Positions 1-11,167 of a stretch of DNA of 64,000 nucleotides are shown here, piece after piece; positions within the stretch are counted from its first letter, which is position 1, and each line of letters starts with the position of its first letter. Position numbers and translations under genes: made by a program. Under the pieces are notes generated by a model. That model saw nothing but the letters and a program-made list of their open reading frames with translations. It had not been told where the DNA came from and searched no databases. The stretch is taken from positions 7,985,001 through 8,049,000 of the forward strand of contig NZ_CP118574.1 of the NCBI RefSeq assembly GCF_028898845.1, written 5' to 3'. The DNA is from Streptomyces sp. WZ-12 (GTDB lineage: Bacteria; Actinomycetota; Actinomycetes; Streptomycetales; Streptomycetaceae).

Positions 1-866
1 GCGATGTTCGACGGCACCCGCTCCGGCGGGACGCCCAGCGCCTCGGCGACGGCGGCGCTGATCCGGGCGTTGGCCTGGTGGACGATCAGCCGGTCGATGT
101 CCTCCGGGGCCCAACCCGCTTCCGCGGCAGCCTGGTTGGCGGCGGCCGTCATCCGGCGGACGGCGTGCCGGAGCACCTCGTTGCCGCGCATCGTGACGTG
201 GCGTTCGGCCTTCGGTGCGCTGTCCCGGCCGTCGCGGTTCCGCGCGCCGCCGACCGGGATCACGATGGCCCCGGAGCGTTCGCCGTCGCTGCCCCAGACC
301 ACCTCGCCCAGGGAACCGGCCTGCCCGGGGCGGCCGGCCTCCAGGACGGCGGCGCCCGCGCCGTCCCCGAAGATCGGCGCGGTCGAGCGGTCTTCGGGGT
401 CGATGACGGCGGACATCGTCTCCGCGCCGATGACCAGCACCCGCCCGGCCGTGCCGGAGCGGATCAGTCCGGCCGCCACGGTCGTGGCGTACAGGAAGCC
501 GGAGCAGCCGGCGGCGAGGTCGAACGCGGCGACGTTGCCCAGCCCGAGCCGGGCGGCGACGGCCGGCGCGGTGGCCGGGCACGGGTGGTCCGGCGTGGTG
601 GTGGCCAGCACCACCGCGTCCGCTCCGGTCACGCCGGCGGACCGCAGGGCGCGGGCGCCGGCCTCGGTGGCGAGGTCGCCGGTGGCCGTCTTCGGGTCGG
701 CGCGGCGGCGCACGGCGATGCCGATCCGCTCGCGGATCCAGGCGTCCGAGGTGTCCAGGTGGGCGCAGAGCTCGTCGTTGGTGACCTCGTCGGGCGGCAG
801 CCAGGCCCCCAACCCGGTCAGTACCGCGGTCGCGGGGGCCGACGCAGTGTCCTCCGACTGATACAT
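1..866 (-). CDS. 3-oxoacyl-ACP synthase III (FabH/KASIII-like), 3' end cut by window edge
   Basis: Read from ATG at 866 towards the window edge, giving about 288 residues without a stop. A KASIII thiolase fold is visible: the active-site Cys lies in DLAAGCSGFLYA, a glycine-rich FGDGAGAAVL segment follows, and the active-site His is in HQANARI. The third catalytic residue (Asn) should lie just beyond the edge. Family members condense acyl-CoA starters with malonyl-ACP or act as stand-alone ketosynthases in specialised metabolism. The window does not show whether it belongs to primary fatty acid synthesis or a natural product cluster continuing to the left. It is transcribed away from the deacetylase gene's terminator side with about 110 bp between them. 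Confidence 0.9.
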   Translation of the reverse strand, partial: MYQSEDTASAPATAVLTGLGAWLPPDEVTNDELCAHLDTSDAWIRERIGIAVRRRADPKTATGDLATEAGARALRSAGVTGADAVVLATTTPDHPCPATAPAVAARLGLGNVAAFDLAAGCSGFLYATTVAAGLIRSGTAGRVLVIGAETMSAVIDPEDRSTAPIFGDGAGAAVLEAGRPGQAGSLGEVVWGSDGERSGAIVIPVGGARNRDGRDSAPKAERHVTMRGNEVLRHAVRRMTAAANQAAAEAGWAPEDIDRLIVHQANARISAAVAEALGVPPERVPSNI

Positions 867-977
867 AGGGCAAATGTAATCAATCGGGCGCGAGGGGAGA
901 GTGGCGAGCGCGGTGGTGCGTGGCGTTGGGGTGGTGCCCGGTACGGCGGTTGGTGGCCCGCGTACCGGGCGCCGCCG

Positions 978-1850
978 TCAGGCCGGCTGCCCGGCGGTGG
1001 TCCGGGCGTAGTGCTCGGCGATCTCGTCGCTGGTGGTCAGCCACACCCCGGGGTGCTGGGCGATGTGCTCCAGCGCCTGGTCCAGGTACGTGTGACGGAA
1101 CGGCTGGCCGATGACGAACGGGTGCAGCGCCAGCGACATCACCCGGCCGCTGCCGGCCGCGTCGGCGTGGAGCTGCGCCAGCTGGTCCTTGACGATCTGC
1201 ACGAAGTCGGGGCCGCTGAGGCTCTTGCCGACGAACAGGCTGATGTCGTTGAGCTCGATGGGGTACGGGACGCTGAGCATGCCCGGGACGTTGAGGCGGT
1301 AGGGCTGGTCGTCGTTGGCCCAGTCCAGTACGTAGGACAGGCCCAGTTCGGCGAGGAGCTCGGGGGTGCGGAAGGTCTCGGTGAGGGCCGGGCCGAGCCA
1401 GCCGCGCGGGCGGTGGCCGGTGGTGCGCTCGATGGTGTCGACCACCTCGGCCAGATAGGCCCGCTCCTCGTCGGGCGTCATGTCCGCCTGGAGGACGGAG
1501 TTGTTCTTGCCGTGCGCGAGCCAGGTCCAGTTGCGGGCCCGGCCGGCCTCGATGATCTGCGGATAGCGTTCGCCGACATCGGAGTTGAGCAGCACGCTGG
1601 CGCGGATGCCGTGCCGGTCCAGGCTCTCCATCAGCCGCCAGATGCCCACCCGCGGGCCGTAGTCGCGCCAGCCGTAGTTGAGCGGGTCCGGGGTGAGCCC
1701 GGTGGTGCCGGGGAAGATGCTCGTCGAGGGCCGGTCGACCTGGTAGTGCTCGATGTTCACCCCGACGTAGAAGGCGATCCGGGCGCCGCCGGGCCAGGAG
1801 ATCGGGGCGCGTTCGGTGATCGGGCTGTAGTCGTAGAGCTGGTTGTCCAT
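978..1850 (-). CDS. polysaccharide deacetylase family protein (NodB/PuuE-like)
   Basis: A 290-residue protein starting at ATG 1850, preceded by an AGGTGAG ribosome binding site. The N-terminal RIAFYVGVNIEHYQV and the later NDDQPYRLN and LALHPFVIGQP segments match the subgroup of NodB-fold hydrolases related to PuuE-type allantoinases. There is no signal peptide, so it should be cytoplasmic, which argues against a cell-wall chitin or peptidoglycan substrate. The family hydrolyses C-N bonds of acetamido or ring amide groups; the exact substrate cannot be read here. It is divergent from the ClpC-like gene, and a MerR-type dyad lies about 55 bp upstream of the start. Confidence 0.8.
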   Translation of the reverse strand: MDNQLYDYSPITERAPISWPGGARIAFYVGVNIEHYQVDRPSTSIFPGTTGLTPDPLNYGWRDYGPRVGIWRLMESLDRHGIRASVLLNSDVGERYPQIIEAGRARNWTWLAHGKNNSVLQADMTPDEERAYLAEVVDTIERTTGHRPRGWLGPALTETFRTPELLAELGLSYVLDWANDDQPYRLNVPGMLSVPYPIELNDISLFVGKSLSGPDFVQIVKDQLAQLHADAAGSGRVMSLALHPFVIGQPFRHTYLDQALEHIAQHPGVWLTTSDEIAEHYARTTAGQPA

Positions 1851-1902
1851 GGGGCTCACCTCGGGTCCGTGGTGGTGCGGTTTCCTCGATCCGCATCGTC
1901 GA

Positions 1903-1927
1903 ACCCTCACATTGATGTGAAGGTCAA
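1903..1927 (-). promoter_or_regulatory. MerR-type dyad next to a TTGACC -35 element
   Basis: Arms ACCCTCACAT (1903-1912) and ATGTGAAGGT (1915-1924) match at 9 of 10 positions around a 2-bp centre. On the minus strand the dyad is directly preceded by TTGACC (1927-1922), a good -35 hexamer. A dyad filling the spacer between -35 and -10 is the classical arrangement of promoters activated by MerR-family regulators. It drives towards the deacetylase gene. The -10 element is poor and no MerR gene is nearby, so this is an inference. Confidence 0.5.
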
Positions 1928-2126
1928 GCGGGGCCCGAAAGACGGCGGAGGCGGGCCGACTTGGCGCCCTTTCAGTCCTGACGGAGCGGGCGGCACCCCT
2001 GTTTGCCGCGGTGGGCCCCGCCTCCGGTCGCCGCCCCGGACCGCCCGGCGAAGAATTGTCCGGGTACGGGCAATCGACTACGGCCGGCAGCACACCACCG
2101 TGGCGCTGCCCGCCGGACGGGTGGTC

Positions 2127-4619
<2,493 letters not shown>

Positions 4620-4626
4620 CCGGCGC

Positions 4627-5859
4627 TCAACCCCCCGCGGCCGCCCCGGCATCCCGCGTGACCAGCAGGTGCCGGGGCCCGCGCAGGATCGGGCTGTGCC
4701 GGTACGGCGGCGGGTCCTCGACCAGGCGCGGCTCGACCAGGTGGTGTAGCAGCGCGGCCAGCGCGACCTGGGTCTCCACCCGGGCCAGCGGCGCGCCGAA
4801 GCAGTTGTGGACCCCGCTGCCGAAGCCGAAGTGCTGGTTGTCCCGGCGGTCCGGATCGAAGTGGTCCGGATCCTCGAAGCGCAGCGGGTCCCGGTTGCCG
4901 GAGGCCAACATCAGGTACAGCGGCGCGCCCTTGGGGATGGTCACCCCCATCACGTCGATGTCGGTCAACGGCGTGCGCTGCGGCAGCATCTGGACCGGCG
5001 GTTCGTAGCGCAGCAGCTCCTCCACCGCCGACGGCATCAGTTCCGGCTCCCGGCGCAGCCGGGCCAACTGCTCCGGCTGGCGCAGCAGCGTGAGCATGCC
5101 GTTGGTGATGAGGTTGACCGTCGTCTCGTGCCCGGCGATCGTCAGCAGCGGCAACGTCGTCATCAACTCGGCCTGGGTGAGCCGCCCTTGGGGGCCCTCG
5201 TCGTGCACCAGGGCGGAGATCATGTCGTCGGTCGGGTCGGCCCGCCGCCGCTCGGCCAGCGCGCCCAGGTACTGCCCCATCGCCATCCGCGCCTCCATGC
5301 CGGCGCGCCGCTTCTCCGCGGTGTCCTCGTCGGGGGAGCGGTCCAGGGAGGCGATGACGGTGTTGGTCCAGCCGCGGATCTCGGGCATGTCCTCCTGGGG
5401 GACGCCCAGCAGCCGGCAGATGACGGTGACCGGCAGTGGATAGGCGACGTCGTCTACGATGTCGATGCGATCTTGGTCGCGCAGGCCCGCCACCAACTCC
5501 CGGGCGATCGCCGCGATGTCGGCGTGCAGCGCGTCCACCCGGCCCGGCGAGTGCGGCGGGCCGAAGGGGCGCATCGTCAACCGGCGCAGCCGGTCGTGCT
5601 CGGGGTCGTCGACGCCGATGAAGGACGGCGGCAGGTCGCCCGACCTGGCCAACGCCTCCTCCGGGTCGGTGCGGTGACGCACGTCGGAGCTGATGCGCGG
5701 ATCGTGCAGCAGCGCGGCGATCTCGTGGTAGGTGCCGACCAGATAGCTGCCGTCGTTCTGCCGCGCCACGCCGTGCTCGCGGAGTTCGGCGTAGAGCGGA
5801 TAGGGGTTGGGGCGGCTCGCGTAGGCGTTGATCCGCTCCAGCAGGTTCTCCGTGGACAT
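4627..5859 (-). CDS. cytochrome P450 (actinobacterial class I)
   Basis: A 410-residue soluble P450 with all hallmarks: I-helix AGHETTVN oxygen-activation motif, K-helix ELLR (ExxR), and the haem-binding loop FGSGVHNCFG with the Cys thiolate ligand. Length and motifs fit the CYP105/CYP107-like families that hydroxylate or epoxidise small substrates. ATG 5859 follows GGAGAG. It is the last gene of an operon with a ferredoxin reductase and a ferredoxin, so the full electron chain NAD(P)H to reductase to ferredoxin to P450 is encoded together. Such complete operons are less common than lone P450 genes. The substrate is unknown. Confidence 0.93.
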   Translation of the reverse strand: MSTENLLERINAYASRPNPYPLYAELREHGVARQNDGSYLVGTYHEIAALLHDPRISSDVRHRTDPEEALARSGDLPPSFIGVDDPEHDRLRRLTMRPFGPPHSPGRVDALHADIAAIARELVAGLRDQDRIDIVDDVAYPLPVTVICRLLGVPQEDMPEIRGWTNTVIASLDRSPDEDTAEKRRAGMEARMAMGQYLGALAERRRADPTDDMISALVHDEGPQGRLTQAELMTTLPLLTIAGHETTVNLITNGMLTLLRQPEQLARLRREPELMPSAVEELLRYEPPVQMLPQRTPLTDIDVMGVTIPKGAPLYLMLASGNRDPLRFEDPDHFDPDRRDNQHFGFGSGVHNCFGAPLARVETQVALAALLHHLVEPRLVEDPPPYRHSPILRGPRHLLVTRDAGAAAGG

Positions 5860-5916
5860 GCGCGGGGCTCTCCTCGTGACGGGGCAGGCGGGGATAGCGG
5901 GACGGTCGGCCGTCGG

Positions 5917-7284
5917 TCAGCCGGCCGGGCGCACCACGGCCAGGCGGCGGTCCGGCAGATGGCCGGTGAGGGCGACGGTCGGGCCGTGCGAGAGCACCTT
6001 GGGGTCCGGCACGTCGGAGGGCACGACCATCGGGGACTTGGGGCGGTCGGCCGCGCCCGGCTCCGGGGGGAACGGCGCCGCGGTCTCGATCAGGTGCTGG
6101 TAGTGCTCCAGCCACTTGGACCGGTTGATGCTGACCGCGGCGGTGATGCGACCGCGGTAGCCGTATGCCACCACCATCCGGCCGTCCTCGACCGAGCCCT
6201 GGGCGAGGGTCACCTGGTCGGAGAAGGTGGGCACGCCGACGGACTTGATGTTCAGGCCGAACTGGCTGGACCAGAAGGCCGGCACGGTCAGGTGGGGGCG
6301 CCGCTTCGGTCCGGGGGCGACCATGTTGTGGGCGGCCACCTCCGCCTGTGCCACCGCGTTGCCCCAGTGCTCCAGCGCCAACATCTGGTAGTCGAAGAGC
6401 GGATGCGGAAAACGGGCCACGTCCCCGGCCACGAAGACGTCGTCGGTGACGATGCCGTACATGGTGAAGGCCCGACACCCGGCGTCGCAGGCCACGCCGC
6501 GCGGGCCGGCGGCCAGTCCGGTGTCCGCCAGCCACTCGGTGTTGCGGACGGCACCCAGGGCGACCACCGCGACGTCGGCCTCGATCCGGCTGCCGTCGGA
6601 GAGCTCGGCGCCGGTCAGCTTCCCGTTGCTGCCGGTGAGGGAGGTGACGGTCACCCCGCAGCGCAGATCGACGCCGCGCGCCCGCTGCAACCGGGCGGCG
6701 AACGCGCCCAGCGTCCCGCCGAGCGCGCCGACCAGCGGTGCCGGACCGCGCTCGGCGACCGTCACCTCCAGGCCGCGCTCCCGGCAGGCGGAGGCGATCT
6801 CCGAGCCGGTGAACCCGGCGCCGATGACCAGCACGCGGCGCGGCCCGGCGTCCAGTCGCTCGGCGAGGCGGCCCGCGTCGTCGATCGTCCGCACCGTCAA
6901 CACCCCGTCCAGGCGGGCCTCTTCGGGGTGCGGCCAGGGTCGGGCCCGGGTGCCGGTGGTGATCAGCAGTCGGTCGTAGGGGACCCGTTCGCCGTCGGCC
7001 AGCAGCACGTCCTTGGTGTCCGGGTCCAGTCCGCTGGCGCGGACCCCCAGCTTCCAGCGGGCGTTCACCGGGTGGCGGGCCGGCAGCCCGACCGAGCCCG
7101 CTGGCACCTTTCCCAGCAGCACCTGTTTCGACAGCGGTGGACGGTCGTAGGGCGGGTGCGGCTCGTCCCCGATCACGGTCAGCTCGCCCGCGAAGCCCTC
7201 CGCCCGCAGCGTCTCGGCCGCCCGCAGTCCGGCCAGGGACGCGCCGACGATGACGATCCGGCCCTCCTTCAGCTCACCGGACAT
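5917..7284 (-). CDS. FAD-dependent ferredoxin reductase, partner of the P450
   Basis: A 455-residue pyridine nucleotide-disulphide oxidoreductase-type flavoprotein. The N-terminal IVIVGASLAGLRAAE is the FAD-binding Rossmann motif, VLVIGAGFTGSEIA is the NAD(P)H-binding motif, and VFVAGDVARFP is the second FAD contact. The architecture matches class I oxygenase reductases such as putidaredoxin or terpredoxin reductase. The extension after the usual C-terminal domain is Pro-rich and low in complexity. ATG 7284 overlaps the end of the ferredoxin gene by 11 bp, so the two are translationally coupled; the P450 gene starts 57 bp downstream. Confidence 0.92.
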   Translation of the reverse strand: MSGELKEGRIVIVGASLAGLRAAETLRAEGFAGELTVIGDEPHPPYDRPPLSKQVLLGKVPAGSVGLPARHPVNARWKLGVRASGLDPDTKDVLLADGERVPYDRLLITTGTRARPWPHPEEARLDGVLTVRTIDDAGRLAERLDAGPRRVLVIGAGFTGSEIASACRERGLEVTVAERGPAPLVGALGGTLGAFAARLQRARGVDLRCGVTVTSLTGSNGKLTGAELSDGSRIEADVAVVALGAVRNTEWLADTGLAAGPRGVACDAGCRAFTMYGIVTDDVFVAGDVARFPHPLFDYQMLALEHWGNAVAQAEVAAHNMVAPGPKRRPHLTVPAFWSSQFGLNIKSVGVPTFSDQVTLAQGSVEDGRMVVAYGYRGRITAAVSINRSKWLEHYQHLIETAAPFPPEPGAADRPKSPMVVPSDVPDPKVLSHGPTVALTGHLPDRRLAVVRPAG

Positions 7285-7507
7285 CGGCCCCGGCCCCCTC
7301 GTCGGTCTCGGCGCCGGCCTGTTCGCCGACGAGGATGGCCTGGACGGGGCAGGCGGCCGCCGCGCGGCGCACCCGCTCCCGCTGCTGGGCATCGGGCGCC
7401 GGGTGGTAGAGCAGCGCCTCCTCGCCGTGCAGCTCGAACACCCGCGGCGCCAGGAACACGCACTGCGCGTACCCCTGGCACCTGTTGAGGTCGACCACGA
7501 TCTGCAT
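7274..7507 (-). CDS. [3Fe-4S] ferredoxin, P450 electron donor
   Basis: A 77-residue ferredoxin with Cys10, Cys16 and a Cys53-Pro pair. The CX5C...CP pattern with the second cluster Cys missing is characteristic of the [3Fe-4S] ferredoxins that serve actinobacterial P450s. The acidic C-terminus (GEQAGAETDEGAGADVR) is variable. It is the first gene of the three-gene electron-transfer operon and overlaps the reductase start by 11 bp. Confidence 0.92.
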   Translation of the reverse strand: MQIVVDLNRCQGYAQCVFLAPRVFELHGEEALLYHPAPDAQQRERVRRAAAACPVQAILVGEQAGAETDEGAGADVR

Positions 7508-8089
7508 TCCGCACCATTCCTCCGCGCGAGCCGTCGACTCCGTCCTACTCGCCCGCGGCGGGCGACGCGGGCGCTGCTGGGCCGGAGGGGTGTGCACGAG
7601 GAGTGAGGGCGCGCGGCGGCGTTCGACGGCGCTTCGGGGGCGAGGCGGAGGCGGTGGAAGAGCGGGTCCCGGCCCGGTCCGGAAATGCGCGGCGGTGTTC
7701 GCGGCCGATTTCCGCGGCCTTCGGGGAATATGCCCCGGCCTCTTACAGCGCAGCATGGGAATGCGGGGCAACGGGAAGGTAGCCGGCGGCTGAAGAGCAG
7801 TGGGACGGCGGTGTCGGGGGCGGTGGGCGGTGCCGGAAGCGGAAGTTCCAGCTGGCGTTCCGGCCGGAGTTCCGGTGGCTCGGGACGAGTCGATCGACGG
7901 TGCCGGTATCCGTATTGACCCGTAATGTTCGACGACATGCGGGCATCCACCGAAACGTGATTAACGCAACGGTGTTGGCGCGATGCGGATCAAATTTTTG
8001 CGATTATTTCAAACGAAGTTGCCTCCTGTGTCCCACCTATGAGATGGGATAGGGGGAACGTTGCCCTACGAACTGTGAGGAACCGCGGG
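7508..8089. other. intergenic region between divergent P450 operon and acyltransferase
   Basis: 582 bp with no convincing coding sequence on either strand. The part from about 7980 to 8035 is AT-rich for this genome and probably contains the acyltransferase promoter. The P450 operon promoter should lie just to the right of 7507. I saw no clear operator dyad. Confidence 0.5.
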
Positions 8090-9295
8090 ATGGCCTTCGC
8101 TGCACCTGGAACTCTGGCCGTACCAGGGAAGGGGCAGGGGCAATCCAGACTCTATGTCCTCGACGGGCTGCGCCTGGTGGCGGCGCTGATGGTGCTGGCC
8201 TACCACTACATCACCCTCCGTGATGGTTGGGGCAAGGACCCGCACACCTTCTCGCCGACCATCTACCACCTCTCCCAATTCGGCTGGCTCGGCGTCGAAG
8301 TCTTCTTCCTCATCAGCGGATTCGTCATCTGCATGAGCACCTGGGGGCGGTCGCTCGGCGACTTCGTGAAATCCCGGGTCTCCCGGCTCTACCCGGCGTA
8401 CTGGGTCGGTGTGTTGCTCACCGCGGCGGTGCTGATGATCTGGCCGCACGTGCGGAGCGCGGACAACCTCGAAACGGTGCTGACCAACCTCACCATGCTC
8501 CAGCAGGGCGTGGGGGTTTCGGACCTGGACGACGTCTACTGGTCGCTCTTCGTGGAGCTGAAGTTCTACCTGCTCTTCGCCCTCGTCGTGTACCGCGGCG
8601 TCACCTACCGCCGGTGCGTGCTCTTCTGCGGGCTGTGGACAGTGGCCGGCGTCGTGGCGCTCAAGGCCGACAGCAACCTCCTGTCGGTCTGGGCGATCGC
8701 GCCGTACTCGCCGTACTTCATCGCCGGCATCGCCTTTTATCTGATGCACCGCTTCAAGCCGACCCTGCTGCTCTGGGCGATTGTCGCGGTCGAATTCCTG
8801 CTGGCCCAGCACTATGTCCGCGGCCGGCTCATCATGAACGTCGGCGCCAAGGCGAGCATGGCGCACGGCTGGCCGGCTCGGGTGGGGGTGATCCTGGCCT
8901 TCGCCATCATGGCGGCCATCGCCCTCGGGGTATTCAACAAGGTGCGCTGGCGCTGGCTGGTGACCGCCGGTTCACTGACCTATCCGCTGTATCTGCTGCA
9001 CATGTACATCGGATTCACCCTCATCGACCAGTTGCGCCACCGGGTGCCGGCGCTCGTCCTGCTGCCCAGCATTGTCGTCTTCATGCTGCTGCTTTCCTAC
9101 GCCGTGCACCGGCTCGTGGAACACCCTCTCGGTAAATGGCTGCGGGACGGAATTCAAAAGGGTCTTCAGGAAATGCGGCGGAATTCCAAGAGTCAGGTCG
9201 CCTCGGAATCCGCCGCCGCCCCGCCGGGTGCGAAGGCCACGTCCCGGGCGGTCGCCGAGGACTGCCGGGTGGGAACTCAACGGCCGCACGGGTAA
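8090..9295 (+). CDS. acyltransferase 3 family integral membrane protein
   Basis: A 401-residue multi-pass protein of the acyltransferase-3 (OafA/NodX) family. The family N-terminal signature is clear: LYVLDGLRLVAALMVLAYHY, followed by VEVFFLISGFVIC. About ten hydrophobic helices follow and the C-terminus is a charged, Ala/Pro-rich cytoplasmic tail. Such enzymes O-acylate sugars, exopolysaccharides or natural products at the membrane. ATG 8090 is preceded by GTGAGGA; an upstream in-frame ATG at 8039 lacks a ribosome binding site. It stands alone, so no pathway can be assigned. Confidence 0.87.
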   Translation: MAFAAPGTLAVPGKGQGQSRLYVLDGLRLVAALMVLAYHYITLRDGWGKDPHTFSPTIYHLSQFGWLGVEVFFLISGFVICMSTWGRSLGDFVKSRVSRLYPAYWVGVLLTAAVLMIWPHVRSADNLETVLTNLTMLQQGVGVSDLDDVYWSLFVELKFYLLFALVVYRGVTYRRCVLFCGLWTVAGVVALKADSNLLSVWAIAPYSPYFIAGIAFYLMHRFKPTLLLWAIVAVEFLLAQHYVRGRLIMNVGAKASMAHGWPARVGVILAFAIMAAIALGVFNKVRWRWLVTAGSLTYPLYLLHMYIGFTLIDQLRHRVPALVLLPSIVVFMLLLSYAVHRLVEHPLGKWLRDGIQKGLQEMRRNSKSQVASESAAAPPGAKATSRAVAEDCRVGTQRPHG

Positions 9296-9431
9296 CGCGT
9301 AGGACCGTATGGCACGGCCGGGAAACGGGGCGCAGGCACGGCGCTCGACGTCCTGGTCGTGCGCCGAGCGGCGACCCCCGCGCGCAGGTGGACGGAGGGG
9401 GCGCACCGCCGGAACCGGAAAGCTCCAAGAA

Positions 9432-9461
9432 GGCCCCGGAGGGTGTGAACCCTCCGGGGCC
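9432..9461 (+). terminator. strong hairpin terminator after the acyltransferase gene
   Basis: Perfect 12-bp stem GGCCCCGGAGGG (9432-9443) with CCCTCCGGGGCC (9450-9461) around the loop TGTGAA, followed by CGCCTTTTA. This is an intrinsic terminator for rightward transcription, lying 137 bp after the acyltransferase stop codon. Confidence 0.8.
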
Positions 9462-9542
9462 CGCCTTTTAGCGCGCCTTTTCCGGCCGGCCCGACAGGCC
9501 GCTGATTGCCAATACGGTGCGTGACCGGGCACCCTGGGCGTC

Positions 9543-9815
9543 ATGTCTTACGTACGACTCGAAGCGTGGATCGGTGGGGAATGGCTGGAGGTGGACGCGA
9601 TCAGCGTCACCGTGGAGGAATCCGCGCTGACCCTGTCCTTCGAGCGCCAGCGGACCGAGGCCGGATACCGCAGCATGATGTGGGAGCCGCTGGAACACTT
9701 CCTGCGCGAATACCGCGAGGAGCCGATAGTCGTCGTTCCGTTGGGCCGCAGCCTGCCGGTGATGTACTCCCCGGGCGACGCCGGTCCGTTCCGGTTGGCG
9801 GAGGTGACGGAGTGA
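9543..9815 (+). CDS. hypothetical protein, 90 aa
   Basis: A small acidic protein rich in Glu, Val and aromatic residues, predicted to be beta-rich and cytoplasmic. No motif was recognised. No Shine-Dalgarno sequence precedes ATG 9543, so the message may be leaderless or the start may differ. Third-position GC is consistent with a real gene, and a convergent bidirectional hairpin follows the stop codon. No function is proposed. Confidence 0.7.
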   Translation: MSYVRLEAWIGGEWLEVDAISVTVEESALTLSFERQRTEAGYRSMMWEPLEHFLREYREEPIVVVPLGRSLPVMYSPGDAGPFRLAEVTE

Positions 9816-9828
9816 GGCTGAGACAAGG

Positions 9829-9857
9829 CCATGGCCCGGCAGTGCGCCGGGCCATGG
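9829..9857. terminator. bidirectional hairpin between convergent genes
   Basis: Perfect 12-bp arms CCATGGCCCGGC (9829-9840) and GCCGGGCCATGG (9846-9857) around the loop AGTGC. It sits between the stop codons of the 90-aa gene (9815) and the monooxygenase gene (9859). There is no T-tract on either side, which is usual for Streptomyces. Confidence 0.7.
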
Positions 9858-9858
9858 G

Positions 9859-11094
9859 TCAGCGCACCGACTCGACCGGTGGGCGCTCGCGCACCGCGCC
9901 GTAGGCGAGGAAGTACGCCGGCACCCGGTTCAGCCAGCGCGATGTGGTGAGCCGCTCGGCCACCCGCTGCGCCCGCCGGGGGTCGTTGAACGGCGGCCGG
10001 CCCGCGAGCACCGGCGCGATGATCCGGGAGTGCGCGAACCGCTGCAGCGCCTGCGTCAGCGCCGCGGTCGGCCACCGGCGGCGCTGGACGGCGCGGACGT
10101 CCCGCAGGCCCACCGCGCCCGCGCGCAGCGGGCCGACGAGGTGCCGGGCGGCGGCCACCGCGTCCTCCACCGCGAGGTTGATGCCGATCCCGAAGACCGG
10201 CGACATCGCGTGCGCCGCGTCGCCGATGCACAGCAGCCCCGGGCGGTGCCAGCGCCGCAGCCGGTCCAGCCGCACGTCCAGCAGCTTCACCTCGTCCCAG
10301 GAGCCCAATGCGCGGACCCGGTCGCCGAGCCAGGGGGCGGCGGAGGCGTAGTTCACGGTGAACGACTCCAGGCCGGCGGCGCGGCGGGTGGCGTCCGTCC
10401 CCTTGGGGATCAGGGCCGCGCACTGCCAGTAGTCCCCGCGGTCGATCAGGGCGGCCAGCAGCCGGTCGCTGGCGCCGCCCACCAGGCCGTGCGGATCGCC
10501 GTTGCGTCGCGGAAGCCGGAACCACCAGGCGTCCATGGGGCAGTTGAAGGTCCGCAGGCCGAGTTCCGGCAGTGTGCGGGCGAGCGAGCCGCGGCCGTCG
10601 CAGGCCACCGTCAGCGTCGCCCGCAGGTCGCCGGTGTGGCCGTCGGCCGTGCGGTAGCGCACCCCCACCACCCGGCCGCGCTCCGTCAGGAACGACGTTG
10701 CCTCGGTGCTCATCCGGAGGGAGAACGACGGCTCGCGCCGGGCCTCGTCCACCAGCAGGTCGAGCAGGTCCCACTGCGGCACCATGGCGACGTAGTTGAA
10801 ACGGCCGCGCAGCGCGGCGATGTTGCCGACCGTCGTCAGTGAGCCGTCCGGGCCGAGCGGCAGTTGGACGGTGGTCACCCGGCGCTGCGGTAGCTGGGCG
10901 AACCGTTCGCTCAGCCCCAGCTCGTCCAGGAGCGCCAAGGTGGAGGGGTGCACGGTGTCCCCGCGGAAGTCGCGCAGAAAGTCGCCGTGCTTCTCCAGGA
11001 CCGTCACCGCCACCCCCGCCCGGGCCAGTAGCAGTGCCAGCACCATCCCGGCGGGTCCGCCGCCCACCACACAACAGGTCGTCCGCTCCACCAC
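9859..11094 (-). CDS. FAD-dependent aromatic-type monooxygenase (PHBH fold)
   Basis: About 411 residues starting at GTG 11094 behind GGGAG. It has the N-terminal CCVVGGGPAGMVLALLLARAG dinucleotide-binding motif, a central DG motif (VACDGRGSLAR) and LLCIGDAAHAMSPVFGIGINLAVED near residue 290, the full set of PHBH-type flavin hydroxylases. These enzymes hydroxylate or epoxidise aromatic and polyketide substrates using NAD(P)H and oxygen. It is upstream and co-directional from nothing recognisable; the serine hydrolase gene lies 73 bp upstream. The alternative GTG 11091 differs by one codon. The substrate is unknown. Confidence 0.87.
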   Translation of the reverse strand: MVERTTCCVVGGGPAGMVLALLLARAGVAVTVLEKHGDFLRDFRGDTVHPSTLALLDELGLSERFAQLPQRRVTTVQLPLGPDGSLTTVGNIAALRGRFNYVAMVPQWDLLDLLVDEARREPSFSLRMSTEATSFLTERGRVVGVRYRTADGHTGDLRATLTVACDGRGSLARTLPELGLRTFNCPMDAWWFRLPRRNGDPHGLVGGASDRLLAALIDRGDYWQCAALIPKGTDATRRAAGLESFTVNYASAAPWLGDRVRALGSWDEVKLLDVRLDRLRRWHRPGLLCIGDAAHAMSPVFGIGINLAVEDAVAAARHLVGPLRAGAVGLRDVRAVQRRRWPTAALTQALQRFAHSRIIAPVLAGRPPFNDPRRAQRVAERLTTSRWLNRVPAYFLAYGAVRERPPVESVR

Positions 11095-11167
11095 AACCGC
11101 TCCCTTCCACGACGCCCCGGCTCCGCGCGCGGGGGCACCGGCACAGATACCCGGATCGTGGCGGAAA

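Noticed and set aside
78..2126. A long rightward frame running into the ClpC-like gene
   Set aside because: The first 680 codons are antisense to the KASIII and deacetylase genes and translate to low-complexity Gly/Arg/Val sequence. The ClpC protein starts at about 2127.
1851..2126. HspR (HAIR) element upstream of the ClpC-like gene
   Set aside because: No CTTGAGT-N7-ACTCAAG repeat is present; the CTTGACC seen belongs to the minus-strand MerR-like promoter.
4807..7488. An 893-codon rightward frame opposite the P450 operon
   Set aside because: It is a shadow of the reductase and P450 genes, which have complete motif sets.
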